The notes below the pieces were generated by a model. The model had not been told where the DNA came from, did no database searches, and was given only the letters and a program-made list of their open reading frames with translations. From an uncultured Myroides sp. (lineage in GTDB: Bacteria > Bacteroidota > Bacteroidia > Flavobacteriales > Flavobacteriaceae), in the NCBI GenBank assembly GCA_913777665.1, contig CAJYTF010000016.1:45252-109251 (forward strand): a stretch of DNA of 64,000 nucleotides, given 5' to 3'. Every line of letters starts with the position of its first letter. Position 1 is the stretch's first letter. Positions 46,352 through 55,532 of the stretch are shown here, in pieces. The position numbers and the translations under genes were made by a program.

Positions 46352-47035
46352 TTATAATTTTAATTGTGCTTTTTTAAGATTTCTAAACAGTATAAATGCC
46401 AATGCAGCATAATAAACAATGTGCAAAAGCACATAACTTGAATAAAATAATGCAAAACTTTTATCGGTAAAAGATTGATTTATAATGAAATTCTGAATAA
46501 CCGTATATACTAAATGTATAGAAAAATAGGCTAAAAACACCATAGAAAGCATTTGGTTTGTTACGCTAAATTCTTTACCTCTCTTAAGTTGTTTTAAAAG
46601 ATTTGTAACAACTAATCCCACCAACAATACAGTAGCTATTGTTTGGGCTCTTGCTTCATAATTTAGAATACCTTTTGACTGAAAAGTAAACAAGTCGTAT
46701 AATAAATATAAACTACTAAGCATCATTAAGAGCCAAACTATTTTACTTTTTAACCAATAATTATTTATTAAATAACCTATAATAATTAGTTCTGCTAACC
46801 GGTAAATAATTCTAATGGAAATAAAAGTATTGTCATTCACCAAACTCTTCTCAAACAAAAACTCAAAAAATCTTGATAAAAAATCAAAAAAACAACTAAA
46901 AATCAAATAAAAAGCTACTAACTTCAACACCTTTGTGCTTTTTTTAAAAACAACAACACTTAATATACTAAAAACTATGAGTAAAAAAGTATTCACATAA
47001 GCAAAAGCATCAAATATGAAAAAGTAACTTTTCAT
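46352..47035 (-). CDS. Seven-helix membrane protein, probable signal partner
   Basis: A 227-residue protein with seven clear hydrophobic helices (about 5-28, 36-58, 72-95, 99-117, 130-150, 162-188, 193-217) and short loops, ending in a basic tail (RNLKKAQLKL) that should face the cytoplasm. No known family was recognised. It lies 20 bp upstream of the kinase gene, which lacks a sensor domain, so it may be the sensing component; this is inference. It begins 5 bp after the lipoprotein gene. Confidence 0.7.
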   Translation of the reverse strand: MKSYFFIFDAFAYVNTFLLIVFSILSVVVFKKSTKVLKLVAFYLIFSCFFDFLSRFFEFLFEKSLVNDNTFISIRIIYRLAELIIIGYLINNYWLKSKIVWLLMMLSSLYLLYDLFTFQSKGILNYEARAQTIATVLLVGLVVTNLLKQLKRGKEFSVTNQMLSMVFLAYFSIHLVYTVIQNFIINQSFTDKSFALFYSSYVLLHIVYYAALAFILFRNLKKAQLKL

Positions 47036-47040
47036 AATAC

Positions 47041-47781
47041 TTAAATTAAATTTGTAAGATAATACTTTTGACGATCCCTAGTTGGAGGCTGTAATGTAAC
47101 AGTGTCATAGAATACTCCATTGTTATTATAAAAGACTAAATCTGCGTCTTTAACCGTCTGATGTGCTATATTATTTTTTAAACCGAAATAGACACTATAA
47201 TTCTGTGCTGTTAAACTATAAGTTGGCATATCAAATCCTTGATAAACCAATATTGTGTTACTTAACCAATTCTCATAATTGGTGTTCCAATCTTCAATAC
47301 GAGTTATAGCATCAGTAGCTTGGATATATTGTGTAGGCAATGGAAATGTATAACTTTCATACGTTTGTTCTGACAATGTAGCAATATCTGCATAATGAAG
47401 ATCTACTATTTTTATATTATTAATTAGACTATCTTGATAAATTTCTTGATCATAAACCTCTGATATAACCGCAAATTTTAACTTGCCATTAAGAATACAC
47501 GCATAAGCATGTAAATCTTTACCTTGCGGAAATTGTGACATATCTAAATTTAAAACATTATAATTTTCAAAATATTGTAATATTTCATCAGGGTTACTTC
47601 TCAAAGTGTCCCATTTACGAATACCGTTTAAAATTTCTTCCAAACTGTAAACCGAAACACTATTTGTTTGATTAATAGAATTATTTTCTTGTTCTGTAAT
47701 AACATCAAAATTATTTTGATCACTGTTACAACCAAAAATTATAAATAATAGAAGTATTAAAGAATTCTTTACAATCTTCAT
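47041..47781 (-). CDS. Lipoprotein, paralogue of the neighbouring cytosolic protein
   Basis: A 246-residue lipoprotein: signal MKIVKNSLILLLFIIFGC with acylated Cys18, a polar Asn/Gln linker (to about 45), and a domain (about 50-246) homologous over its whole length to the next gene upstream: both share EEI...W...R.NPDE, LDMS.FP, LHAYA, and end with ADLV...GVFYDT...QPP..R.KYYL. I do not recognise the family. It should sit in the inner face of the outer membrane or on the surface. Its position before a 7-TM protein and a kinase suggests a signalling or ligand-binding role. Confidence 0.65.
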   Translation of the reverse strand: MKIVKNSLILLLFIIFGCNSDQNNFDVITEQENNSINQTNSVSVYSLEEILNGIRKWDTLRSNPDEILQYFENYNVLNLDMSQFPQGKDLHAYACILNGKLKFAVISEVYDQEIYQDSLINNIKIVDLHYADIATLSEQTYESYTFPLPTQYIQATDAITRIEDWNTNYENWLSNTILVYQGFDMPTYSLTAQNYSVYFGLKNNIAHQTVKDADLVFYNNNGVFYDTVTLQPPTRDRQKYYLTNLI

Positions 47782-47797
47782 AATAGTAATTTATAAG

Positions 47798-48370
47798 TTA
47801 TATCAAATCTAAAAGGTAATACTTTTCTCTATTTTTATATGGTGGTTGTCCTATAATAGTATCATAAAATACACCCGCATCATTAGCTAAAACCAAATCT
47901 GCAGCTTTAATATCAGGAGTTATAATGTTATCTTTTAAAGCAAATAAAGCCGCATACTTTATTGGTTGTAAATCTGTAGTTGGTATGTAAAAAGTTTGGT
48001 ACATACCAAAAGGCATGTTAACTATTTGGTGAATCCAATCAGCAAAAGTATCTTTCCAAGTATTTGTTCGTATATTAGCTTCTTCTTCAGGAATTTCTTG
48101 ACCTCCACCCTCAAATGCCATTAAAGCAGGACACCAATAACAATTAGCACTTAAATCTTCTGGTGAAGAATCTACATCGTTAGGCTCTGATATCATGTAA
48201 AAGCCTAATTCCCCATCTTTAATACCAGCATAAGCGTGTAAAGGTATTTTTTCAGGAAAAAGACTCATATCGAGTTCGAATCCCAACTTGCTCATGAAGA
48301 GTTCAGTCAATGCATCAGGATTGTTGCGAACAGCTTCCCAATGTTTCAGAGAAGTAATTATCTCTTCCAT
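47798..48370 (-). CDS. Hypothetical protein, cytosolic paralogue of the lipoprotein
   Basis: A 190-residue protein, clearly paralogous to the following gene but with no signal peptide, so it should stay in the cytoplasm. It starts MEEIITSLKHWEAVRNNPDAL and keeps LDMSLFPEKIPLHAYAGIKDGELGFYMISEPND. A segment absent from the paralogue holds two cysteines (CYWC). Family unknown. It is first in the five-gene operon, preceded by a perfect TATTTTTG promoter element at 48399-48406. Confidence 0.65.
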   Translation of the reverse strand: MEEIITSLKHWEAVRNNPDALTELFMSKLGFELDMSLFPEKIPLHAYAGIKDGELGFYMISEPNDVDSSPEDLSANCYWCPALMAFEGGGQEIPEEEANIRTNTWKDTFADWIHQIVNMPFGMYQTFYIPTTDLQPIKYAALFALKDNIITPDIKAADLVLANDAGVFYDTIIGQPPYKNREKYYLLDLI

Positions 48371-48398
48371 TTTTAATATGTTTTTAGGTTTTCATTAA

Positions 48399-48406
48399 CA
48401 AAAATA
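48399..48406 (-). promoter_or_regulatory. Promoter -7 element of the five-gene signalling operon
   Basis: TATTTTTG on the minus strand, 28 bases upstream of the ATG at 48370. The short leader contains ACCTAAAAACAT, also found upstream of the LuxR gene at 44622. Confidence 0.5.
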
Positions 48407-48451
48407 AATATAAAATTGGATAATTACCTATAATTTATGCAATAATATTCG

Positions 48452-50194
48452 CTAATTTATTGAATGTTTATCAAACCTGCCTTTGAAGTTTTTACGTAAG
48501 CGCTGCAAGGCATCATTCACTACGTCAATTTTTATGTTTAAAACCAATGCAATTTCTGCAGGTTTTAAGTCCATTTTATTTAAAATTACAATGCGTAAGT
48601 TAAGCTCACTTAAATCAGGAAAGTTTTCAAGCAGAGCATCATAGTAGTCATTTTCTTCTTTTACAAATGTATTTTTTAATGCCAACCAATTGGTTCCCGA
48701 CATTTTTTGCTGATCCAATAATTCTTGCAAAAACAATTTAGCCTGATCTTTACTAACGGTATTGGTATTTAGTTTATAAAGTTCTTTCTCTATCAAATCC
48801 ATTTGTTTGTTTTGATCTGATAAATAACTTTGATACGATTTCAATGTTAAATCATAATCATCTAACTTACTTTTAGACTGTAATTGATTGATCTTATATT
48901 GCAGGATATTTTTCTCGTACTGTGCTTCTTTATTTTTAAAACGTAACTGAATAGATCGAACAATAAAAATAGTTACTACAATAATAAAAATAACAATACC
49001 GCAAATAATTAAAACTTTTAAATTGGCTTGTTCAACTTTGGCTTTTTCAGCTTCTAACTTGGTGTTGAACTGTTCTTTCTGTGTTTCCCAACCAACTAAT
49101 TTTATGGCTTCTTGTCCGTCTTTGTTTACAATATCGGCACCTAAAACATCTAATGCTCGGCGCGCTTGTAATTCTAAAACAGTATCATTCGTTTTTAAAG
49201 CAATAGCAAGATTAACCTGTGCAATTTCATAAGCGTGACTTTTTAAATAATCTTTACTTAAAACATATTCGTTTGCCAACGCAAGGGTTTGTTTGGCTTT
49301 ATCAAATTCGTTCGTTTCAACATACACCTTGCTCAATAAAATCTGTGCGTACATTGTGTTGCGGTCTGCATTGTTTAGTATCGATATTTCTATATCTTGC
49401 TGCAAAAGTGCAATTGCTTTTTGATATTCTTTTTGATCGAAATGAATCAATGCCAAATCGCCCAAAGTTTTAGCATAACGAACTTTGTCGTTATTTTCCA
49501 ACGATACTTCTCTAGCCTTAATAAAGTAATCACGTGCTTCTTCTACAGCCCCCATTTTGTAATAGCTTGAACCGATATTATTTAAAAAAGTAGCGTAAAG
49601 TTTAGAGTTTGAAGGTGTAAATTTTAATGCTTTTAACAGGTAATCGATGCTTTTTTGATGCTGATTAATGCTTCCGAAAAAATAAGCATTCTTTTTGTAA
49701 ACATCTGCCGGCTGAATAAGATTGTCAATTGTATTTTTATCTAACAAATTAGACGATTTTATAAAAAACGGCATTGCCTTAATATATTCATTATACGAAT
49801 AATAAAAAAAGCCGACTTGTGTGTTTACGTACACCAGTAAATTTTCATCGTTAATTTTTTCGGCTTCACCTAACGCTTCCAGATAAAGGGAAATACTTTG
49901 ATTGTTTATGTTATCAAAATTCTTGGAATAAGCTTCGGCTTGCAAAACCTTATTTACAACCTGTAAAACCTGATTGTCGTGCGTTTTAACCGTTTTTGCT
50001 TTTCGTAAATAATTTTTATTAATGGTAGCAGGTTCTAAAATCTCTTTATTTTCATTAATAAAATCATTAACCAATTTAGTATTTGTATTGGCAAAAATAC
50101 TTGTCCCACAAAAAAGCAAAAAGAAGATTATTAAAAAATTACGCTTGTAATTATTTAATAAATAAGGTTTTAGAAAATTATTTTTTAAAAGCAT
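48452..50194 (-). CDS. TPR protein with membrane span and C-terminal HTH
   Basis: A 580-residue protein: signal/anchor region (about 18-36), five to seven tetratricopeptide repeats in the periplasm (about 85-350, for example SKLYATFLNNIGSSYYKMGAVEEARDYFIKA), one membrane span (about 392-412, VLIICGIVIFIIVVTIFIV), a cytoplasmic coiled coil (about 420-500) and a C-terminal helix-turn-helix (about 530-575, LRIVILNKMDLKPAEIALVLNIKIDVVNDALQRL). This is a transmembrane one-component regulator common in Bacteroidota. DNA target unknown; it sits next to the curli regulation genes. Confidence 0.85.
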   Translation of the reverse strand: MLLKNNFLKPYLLNNYKRNFLIIFFLLFCGTSIFANTNTKLVNDFINENKEILEPATINKNYLRKAKTVKTHDNQVLQVVNKVLQAEAYSKNFDNINNQSISLYLEALGEAEKINDENLLVYVNTQVGFFYYSYNEYIKAMPFFIKSSNLLDKNTIDNLIQPADVYKKNAYFFGSINQHQKSIDYLLKALKFTPSNSKLYATFLNNIGSSYYKMGAVEEARDYFIKAREVSLENNDKVRYAKTLGDLALIHFDQKEYQKAIALLQQDIEISILNNADRNTMYAQILLSKVYVETNEFDKAKQTLALANEYVLSKDYLKSHAYEIAQVNLAIALKTNDTVLELQARRALDVLGADIVNKDGQEAIKLVGWETQKEQFNTKLEAEKAKVEQANLKVLIICGIVIFIIVVTIFIVRSIQLRFKNKEAQYEKNILQYKINQLQSKSKLDDYDLTLKSYQSYLSDQNKQMDLIEKELYKLNTNTVSKDQAKLFLQELLDQQKMSGTNWLALKNTFVKEENDYYDALLENFPDLSELNLRIVILNKMDLKPAEIALVLNIKIDVVNDALQRLRKNFKGRFDKHSIN

Positions 50195-50298
50195 TCCTGT
50201 GATACACTAATATTGTATTTTAAATAAATTTACTACAATTATTTTTACTATTTACAGGTAATTTTACTCAAAACTAACACTTAGGTAATATTACGCAC

Positions 50299-50330
50299 AA
50301 AAAAAGCCGGAATTTATTCCGACTTTTTAG
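50299..50330 (-). terminator. manC terminator
   Basis: AAGTCGGAAT / ATTCCGGCTT stem with a T7 run on the minus strand. The left arm includes the last codons of manC and the stop lies in the loop. Confidence 0.75.
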
Positions 50331-51384
50331 CATTCATTTTTGCAACGATCTGCTTTATTTCTTGTTCTTTCTTTTTAGGATAAATCAACAAAACATCGTC
50401 TTTATCTACAATGATAAAATCGTCTAAACCGCCAATAACAACCATTTTATTTGGATTTGTTCGAATGATGTTATTCGTGGCATTTTCTACAAACAAATTT
50501 CCGTTTACCATGGCATTGTCGCATTCATCTTTAGGCAGTTTATCGTACAAAGATCCCCAAGTTCCTAAATCGTTCCAATCAAAAGTCGCAGGCAAAATAA
50601 ACACATTGTCTGCTTTTTCCATTACGGCATAATCAATAGAAATATTTTCGGCTTTGCTGTAATTTTCTGCAATAAACTGTTTTTCTTCTGAAGTATTGAA
50701 GGTCGAAAATCCTGCTTGAAACAATTGATACATTTCTGGCTGAAACTTCTCAAAAGCTTCTAAAATAGATCGAACATTCCAAACGAAGATTCCTGAATTC
50801 CAAAGGAAATTTCTTCGCTGAATAAATGTTTTTGCGGTTTGATAATCCGGTTTTTCACGAAACTGAACTACTTTTTTAATCTGACGGGAATCTAATTTAT
50901 TGTATTCGATATATCCGTAACCTGTATTTGGAAAGGTTGGGATAATCCCCAAAGTCATCAATACATTATCGGTTTCACAACTATCAAACGCACGCTGTAA
51001 ATTCGATACAAACTGCACTTCGTCTTCAATCCAATGATCAGATGGAGCCACAATCATCACCGCATCGGGATTTTGTTTTTTAATTTTCATCGACGCATAC
51101 AAAATACACGGCGCCGTATTGCGCATATCGGGTTCTAAAACAATTTGCTCATTGGTAATCATGGGCAATTGTTCTTTTAAAATATCGCTGTATTTATCGT
51201 TGGTTAAAATTAAAATATTTTCTTTAGGAATAAGCTGACTTAAACGTGTAAAGGTTTTTTGAACCAAGGTTTCTCCCGTTCCCAACATATCGTGAAACTG
51301 TTTAGGAAATTCGGGTGTGCTTACTGGCCAAAAACGCGATCCCACGCCACCTGCCATTATTACTGCATAATAGTTTTTATTCAT
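50314..51384 (-). CDS. manC: Mannose-1-phosphate guanylyltransferase
   Basis: Makes GDP-mannose from mannose-1-phosphate and GTP in the cytoplasm, a precursor for fucose, colanic-type and O-antigen sugars. The 356-residue single-domain form has the pyrophosphorylase signature GGVGSRFWPVSTPEFPKQF (about 12-30), the metal-binding VAPSDHWIEDE and the substrate loop FREKPDY. It lacks the C-terminal isomerase domain seen in bifunctional ManC. Its start lies 2 bp after the SprT-like gene, so it is the last gene of a three-gene operon. Confidence 0.9.
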   Translation of the reverse strand: MNKNYYAVIMAGGVGSRFWPVSTPEFPKQFHDMLGTGETLVQKTFTRLSQLIPKENILILTNDKYSDILKEQLPMITNEQIVLEPDMRNTAPCILYASMKIKKQNPDAVMIVAPSDHWIEDEVQFVSNLQRAFDSCETDNVLMTLGIIPTFPNTGYGYIEYNKLDSRQIKKVVQFREKPDYQTAKTFIQRRNFLWNSGIFVWNVRSILEAFEKFQPEMYQLFQAGFSTFNTSEEKQFIAENYSKAENISIDYAVMEKADNVFILPATFDWNDLGTWGSLYDKLPKDECDNAMVNGNLFVENATNNIIRTNPNKMVVIGGLDDFIIVDKDDVLLIYPKKKEQEIKQIVAKMNAKKSE

Positions 51385-51386
51385 TG

Positions 51387-51986
51387 TTAGGTATTCAAAA
51401 GTTCTACCTGCATATTAGGTTTAAACAAATATACTTGGTTATTTTTTATATCGGTGCATTCAAACAGCTTTACGCGGAGTTTTCCTTTCTTAAACACGCG
51501 TCCGTTTTCAATTTTGAAGATGGTTCCCAAAGGTAGTTCATCTACAAAAACTTTGTTTGTTGGAGCATCGAATTTTTTAAGCTGCATGGATAAAATAGCA
51601 TCGGTATCGCTGCTTGCCGACGGATTTTTAAAATGACTTGCCACAAAAGGAACAACTTCTGCCGGAAAAACCTGCGGATTTATAAAAGGAAGCATCAATA
51701 ATCGAAAAGTTTGTTTCCATTCCAAACCGTGTGGTTTTATAAACCGACCATATTTTTGAAAAGCGACCAAATGTGCAATTTCGTGTATCGTTGTTATTAA
51801 AAATCGATACTTGTTCAGCGTGGCATTTACCGTAATTTGGTGCGATCCGTCGGGATTTTTTCGATAATCGCCATGACGAGTTAAGCGTCCATTTACAATT
51901 TTAAAATGAATGTGGTATGCTTTGATCAGTTCAAAAACTGCATCGACCGAATTTTCGGGTAAATATGTAGCTAAAACGTTTTTCAA
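51387..51986 (-). CDS. SprT-like metallopeptidase domain protein
   Basis: A 199-residue protein with the zinc motif HEIAHLVAFQKYG (about 67-79), and PHGLEWK (SprT-type H-x-x-x-W downstream) in the N-terminal half. The C-terminal half has no recognised motif but ends in a short beta-rich segment (VRVKLFECTDI, YLFKPNMQVELL). SprT family proteins resemble the Spartan protease that clears DNA-protein crosslinks; the activity here is unproven. Operon with SDR and manC, with the stop 2 bp from manC. Confidence 0.8.
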   Translation of the reverse strand: MKNVLATYLPENSVDAVFELIKAYHIHFKIVNGRLTRHGDYRKNPDGSHQITVNATLNKYRFLITTIHEIAHLVAFQKYGRFIKPHGLEWKQTFRLLMLPFINPQVFPAEVVPFVASHFKNPSASSDTDAILSMQLKKFDAPTNKVFVDELPLGTIFKIENGRVFKKGKLRVKLFECTDIKNNQVYLFKPNMQVELLNT

Positions 51987-52664
51987 TTAAGGCGTGCTTG
52001 ATGAAACTTCTAAAACCTTTCCGTTAAAAAAACGATTTCCGTTTAAGGCAAAATCTTTAATATAAACCGCCATTTCGTTTGGATAAATCGGTGCCTGATA
52101 ACCTGGAAATGCCTCTTGAAGCATCTCTGTTTGTACTGCACCCAACGCCAAAACATTAAACGCAACGCCTTGTTCTTTATATTCTTCTGCTAATAATTCG
52201 CTCAACGTAATCACAGCTCCTTTACTTGAACTGTACGCCGCTAAACCGGGAAATTTAGAACTGCCCTGAATGCCGCCCATACTGCTGATGGTAACTACAT
52301 GGCTGCCGTTGCCCATTAGAGGTAAAACCGCTCTTGTTAAAGCTGCAACTCCAAAAACGTTTACTTTGTAGACATATTCAAAATCGGCAGACGAAATTTC
52401 TGCAAATGGCTTGTTGATGATGGTTCCTGCGTTGTGAATTAAAATATCGATGCTTTTAAACTGATCTTTCAATTCCACAGCAAACGCAGCTACAGAAGCA
52501 TCGTTGCTTAAATCAACCAATTTGTAATAAACATTTGGCAAATTTTCTAATTCAGGATTGCTGTTTCGTGAAAGTGAAATAACAGTATGACCTTCGGCAG
52601 CGAACTGTTTAACCAACTCTGCCCCTATTCCACGGCTTGTTCCTGTGATTATGATGGTTTTCAT
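51987..52664 (-). CDS. Short-chain dehydrogenase/reductase (SDR)
   Basis: A 225-residue Rossmann-fold oxidoreductase. NAD(P) binding by TGTSRGIGAEL (about 8-18), the NAG motif (about 81), catalytic Ser in TISSMGG, and YSSSK (about 144) are intact. The substrate cannot be named; SDRs of this size act on many alcohols and ketones. Its stop is directly adjacent to the SprT-like gene start, and it is probably the first gene of the operon with manC. The 136-bp gap on its upstream side holds only a REP-like TTCCTCACATCGTTCGGAA motif at 52709-52727. Confidence 0.87.
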   Translation of the reverse strand: MKTIIITGTSRGIGAELVKQFAAEGHTVISLSRNSNPELENLPNVYYKLVDLSNDASVAAFAVELKDQFKSIDILIHNAGTIINKPFAEISSADFEYVYKVNVFGVAALTRAVLPLMGNGSHVVTISSMGGIQGSSKFPGLAAYSSSKGAVITLSELLAEEYKEQGVAFNVLALGAVQTEMLQEAFPGYQAPIYPNEMAVYIKDFALNGNRFFNGKVLEVSSSTP

Positions 52665-52800
52665 TTTGTTCGATTGTTAATGTGTTTAATCGTTGATTTG
52701 TTTAGATTCCTCACATCGTTCGGAATGACAACTAATATATGTTTCTATTACAAAGTTTTGACTTTACGACTTTTGACATTTAACTTTATGACTTATCAAC

Positions 52801-53745
52801 CTAATTCATTTTGATTTCTTTTGTATCTGCGTTAATCATTTGAGATACAACCGGAAGCATTTCTTGTGCAATGGTGGTCATAAATTTAGTATCCATAATC
52901 TGAAATTCATCTTTTGGATGATGGTAAAAATCAAAGTTTGAAAAATCGAACGCTGAAACAGTATGCGCCGGAATTTTAAATTCTTCGTAAAACGGATAAT
53001 TATCTGACGCTGCAAACAAATTGTATTTTTCAGCTCCTTCAGACATTCCTATTAGCGTACTGCCCGCATATTCGTTTAGTTTCGCAGCCATGTTTGATTT
53101 GGTGTAACCTGTTAAAAACAATTTAAAATCGTAGTTCATTGGTACACCAACCATCTCAAAATTCAACATGCTGTACACATTTATATTTTGCTGTTTTAGT
53201 TTTTTAGCCAAATGTTTTGATCCTAACAAACCTTTTTCTTCGGCAGAAAAGAAAACAATTAACACGCTGCGCTTACTATTTTTTGCTTTACCTAAATACT
53301 TTGCAACTTCAGCCAAAACCGTTGTTCCAGAAGCATTATCGTTTGCTCCGTTGTTGATATAGTCGCCTTCAAAACCTTTTTCTGTAATGCCGATATGATC
53401 ATAGTGTGCACCTAAAATCACAAATTCGTTTTTCAGTTTGGGATCTGTTCCTTCGATATATCCGACCACATTAAATGAATTGTCATAGTTAGAAAGTGTA
53501 TCTTTATAAGTAGAAAAATACGGTTTAACGTTGGATTTTTTTAGAATTTCTTCTAGATAATTTGCTGCTTTTTCAATTCCTTCGGTGCCAGGATCGCGCC
53601 CTGCTAGTTCATCAGAAGCTAAATATTTTAAAGTTGAACTTACATCGGCTTCTTTTACCTGATAGTTAGAAACATCTGCACTTTTATTAGATTTACAAGC
53701 AACTAACGACAACGATAAAGCTGCAAACAGAAGAATTTTTCTCAT
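52801..53745 (-). CDS. M28 family zinc peptidase, lipoprotein
   Basis: A 314-residue secreted aminopeptidase-like protein. ATG 53745 gives MRKILLFAALSLSLVAC with a lipobox Cys at about 17. The M28 metal ligands are visible in GAHYDHIG, NNGANDNASGT (Asp), FFSAEEKGLLGS (Glu-Glu) and the C-terminal FYHHPKDE (His). The longer frame upstream (nine extra residues) is rejected. It should act at the outer membrane on small peptides. It has its own promoter, which overlaps the terminator of the PDH operon. Confidence 0.9.
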   Translation of the reverse strand: MRKILLFAALSLSLVACKSNKSADVSNYQVKEADVSSTLKYLASDELAGRDPGTEGIEKAANYLEEILKKSNVKPYFSTYKDTLSNYDNSFNVVGYIEGTDPKLKNEFVILGAHYDHIGITEKGFEGDYINNGANDNASGTTVLAEVAKYLGKAKNSKRSVLIVFFSAEEKGLLGSKHLAKKLKQQNINVYSMLNFEMVGVPMNYDFKLFLTGYTKSNMAAKLNEYAGSTLIGMSEGAEKYNLFAASDNYPFYEEFKIPAHTVSAFDFSNFDFYHHPKDEFQIMDTKFMTTIAQEMLPVVSQMINADTKEIKMN

Positions 53746-53761
53746 TTTTTTACGTTTTAAA

Positions 53762-53769
53762 CAAAAATA
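53762..53769 (-). promoter_or_regulatory. Promoter -7 element of the M28 gene
   Basis: TATTTTTG on the minus strand, 17 bases upstream of ATG 53745. Confidence 0.5.
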
Positions 53770-53770
53770 C

Positions 53771-53808
53771 AAAAAAACCCGTTCTGAAAAATCAAAACGG
53801 GTTTTTAT
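53771..53808 (-). terminator. Terminator of the PDH operon
   Basis: AAACCCGTT / AACGGGTTT stem with a T7 run on the minus strand, downstream of the E2 stop. Confidence 0.8.
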
Positions 53809-53825
53809 AAATACTATTCTATGGA

Positions 53826-55529
53826 TTAAGCCAGCATGGTAACCGGATTTTCTATAAAATGTTTCAACGTTTGTAAAAATTCTGCACCTGTAGCTCCGTC
53901 AACCGTTCTGTGGTCGCATGCCAAGGTAACTTTCATGGTGTTTCCAACAACAATTTGTCCGTTTTTAACAACAGGTTTTTCAATAATTGCACCTACCGAT
54001 AAAATTGCAGAATTTGGCTGGTTGATGATCGATGTAAATTCTTCGATACCAAACATTCCCAAATTAGAAACCGTGAAAGTAGAACCTTCCATTTCTTTAG
54101 GTTGTAGTTTTTTGCTACGTGCTTTGCCTGCCAAATCCTTAATTGAACTACCAATTTGCGTTAAACTTAATAAATCGGTATGATTTACAACCGGCACAAC
54201 CAATCCGTCTTCAACAGCTACAGCTACACCAACATTTACATGATGATTAATAATTGTAGCAGCTTCTGTCCACTGTGAATTTACCTGCGGATGTTTTTTT
54301 AATGCCATTGCACACGCTTTCACAACCATATCGTTAAACGAAACTTTGGTATCTGGCAATGAATTGATCAATTTACGAGATTCCATTGCATTATCCATAT
54401 TAACTTCGATCGTTAAATAGTAATGCGGAGCCGTAAATTTAGATTCAGCCAAACGACGCGCAATTGTTTTACGCATTTGCGAGTTTTTAACTTCTTCTGC
54501 AAAAACCTCTCCTGTTGGAACTGTTTTTGGAGCTGAAGTTGACGTTGGAACTTTCTCTTCTGACTTCGTTTCTGTTGATGCAGTTTTAGCAGACGGAGAA
54601 AAGTTTTCGACATCGTTTTTCACGATACGTCCGTTTTCACCTGATCCTTTTACATCTGAAAGATTTATGCCTTTATCTTGAGCAATTTTTTTAGCCAAAG
54701 GCGAAGCAAAAACTCTGTTTGAATCATTTGTAGATGAAGAACTTTCTGTTTTAGCAGCGGTTTCTTTCTCTGGGTTTGATTCTTTTTTATCTGACTTATC
54801 TTCTGATGTTTCTTCTTTTTTAGTTTCAGTTTTAGCTTTCGGTTTTGATCCACCAGACAAAATACCAGAAACATCGGTTCCTGCGGGACCAACAATAGCT
54901 AAAACACTATCAACTGGTGCCGATTCACCTTCTTGAATACCAATGTGCAATAAGGTTCCCGCATAAAAAGATTCGAATTCCATTGTAGCTTTATCGGTTT
55001 CAATTTCAGCTAAAATATCTCCCTCTTTTACTTCATCCCCAACTTTTTTCAACCATGTAGCAACCGTTCCTTCTGTCATCGTATCACTTAAACGGGGCAT
55101 AGTTACAACGCTAACATTGTCTGGAATATCTGATGTAATTTCTTCCGACTGCTCTTCTTTTTTTACTTCCTCTTTATCAGATGTATCAGCTTTTGAATCA
55201 GACTCTGTTGATTTTTCTTCTTTAGTATCGGCTGGTTCATTTTTTTTTCCTTCAGAAGAAGATCCTTCTAATAAAGATTTATAATCTTCCCCTTCTTTCC
55301 CGATAATTGCTAAAACACTGTCAACATTTGCTGTTTCACCTTCCTGAACACCAATATACAAAAGGGTTCCAGAGTGAAACGATTCAAACTCCATGGTAGC
55401 TTTATCAGTTTCAATCTCTGCTAAAATATCACCTTCAGAAATTTTATCTCCAACTTTTTTTAACCAAGATGCCACGGTACCCTCTGTCATGGTATCGCTT
55501 AAACGAGGCATTGTAATAATTTCAGCCAT
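53826..55529 (-). CDS. pdhC: Pyruvate dehydrogenase E2, dihydrolipoyl acetyltransferase
   Basis: The core acetyltransferase of the pyruvate dehydrogenase complex. In order: two lipoyl domains (about 1-78 and 140-215), each with the lipoylated Lys in ETDKATMEFESF; an acidic, Lys/Ser-rich linker; the E3/E1-binding domain (about 270-310, ASPLAKKIAQDKGINLSDV); an Ala/Thr/Pro hinge; and the catalytic domain (about 340-567) with DHRTVDGATGAEFL. 567 residues is normal for two lipoyl domains. The start lies 3 bp after the E1-alpha gene. E1-beta is not in the window. Confidence 0.96.
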   Translation of the reverse strand: MAEIITMPRLSDTMTEGTVASWLKKVGDKISEGDILAEIETDKATMEFESFHSGTLLYIGVQEGETANVDSVLAIIGKEGEDYKSLLEGSSSEGKKNEPADTKEEKSTESDSKADTSDKEEVKKEEQSEEITSDIPDNVSVVTMPRLSDTMTEGTVATWLKKVGDEVKEGDILAEIETDKATMEFESFYAGTLLHIGIQEGESAPVDSVLAIVGPAGTDVSGILSGGSKPKAKTETKKEETSEDKSDKKESNPEKETAAKTESSSSTNDSNRVFASPLAKKIAQDKGINLSDVKGSGENGRIVKNDVENFSPSAKTASTETKSEEKVPTSTSAPKTVPTGEVFAEEVKNSQMRKTIARRLAESKFTAPHYYLTIEVNMDNAMESRKLINSLPDTKVSFNDMVVKACAMALKKHPQVNSQWTEAATIINHHVNVGVAVAVEDGLVVPVVNHTDLLSLTQIGSSIKDLAGKARSKKLQPKEMEGSTFTVSNLGMFGIEEFTSIINQPNSAILSVGAIIEKPVVKNGQIVVGNTMKVTLACDHRTVDGATGAEFLQTLKHFIENPVTMLA

Positions 55530-55532
55530 TTT

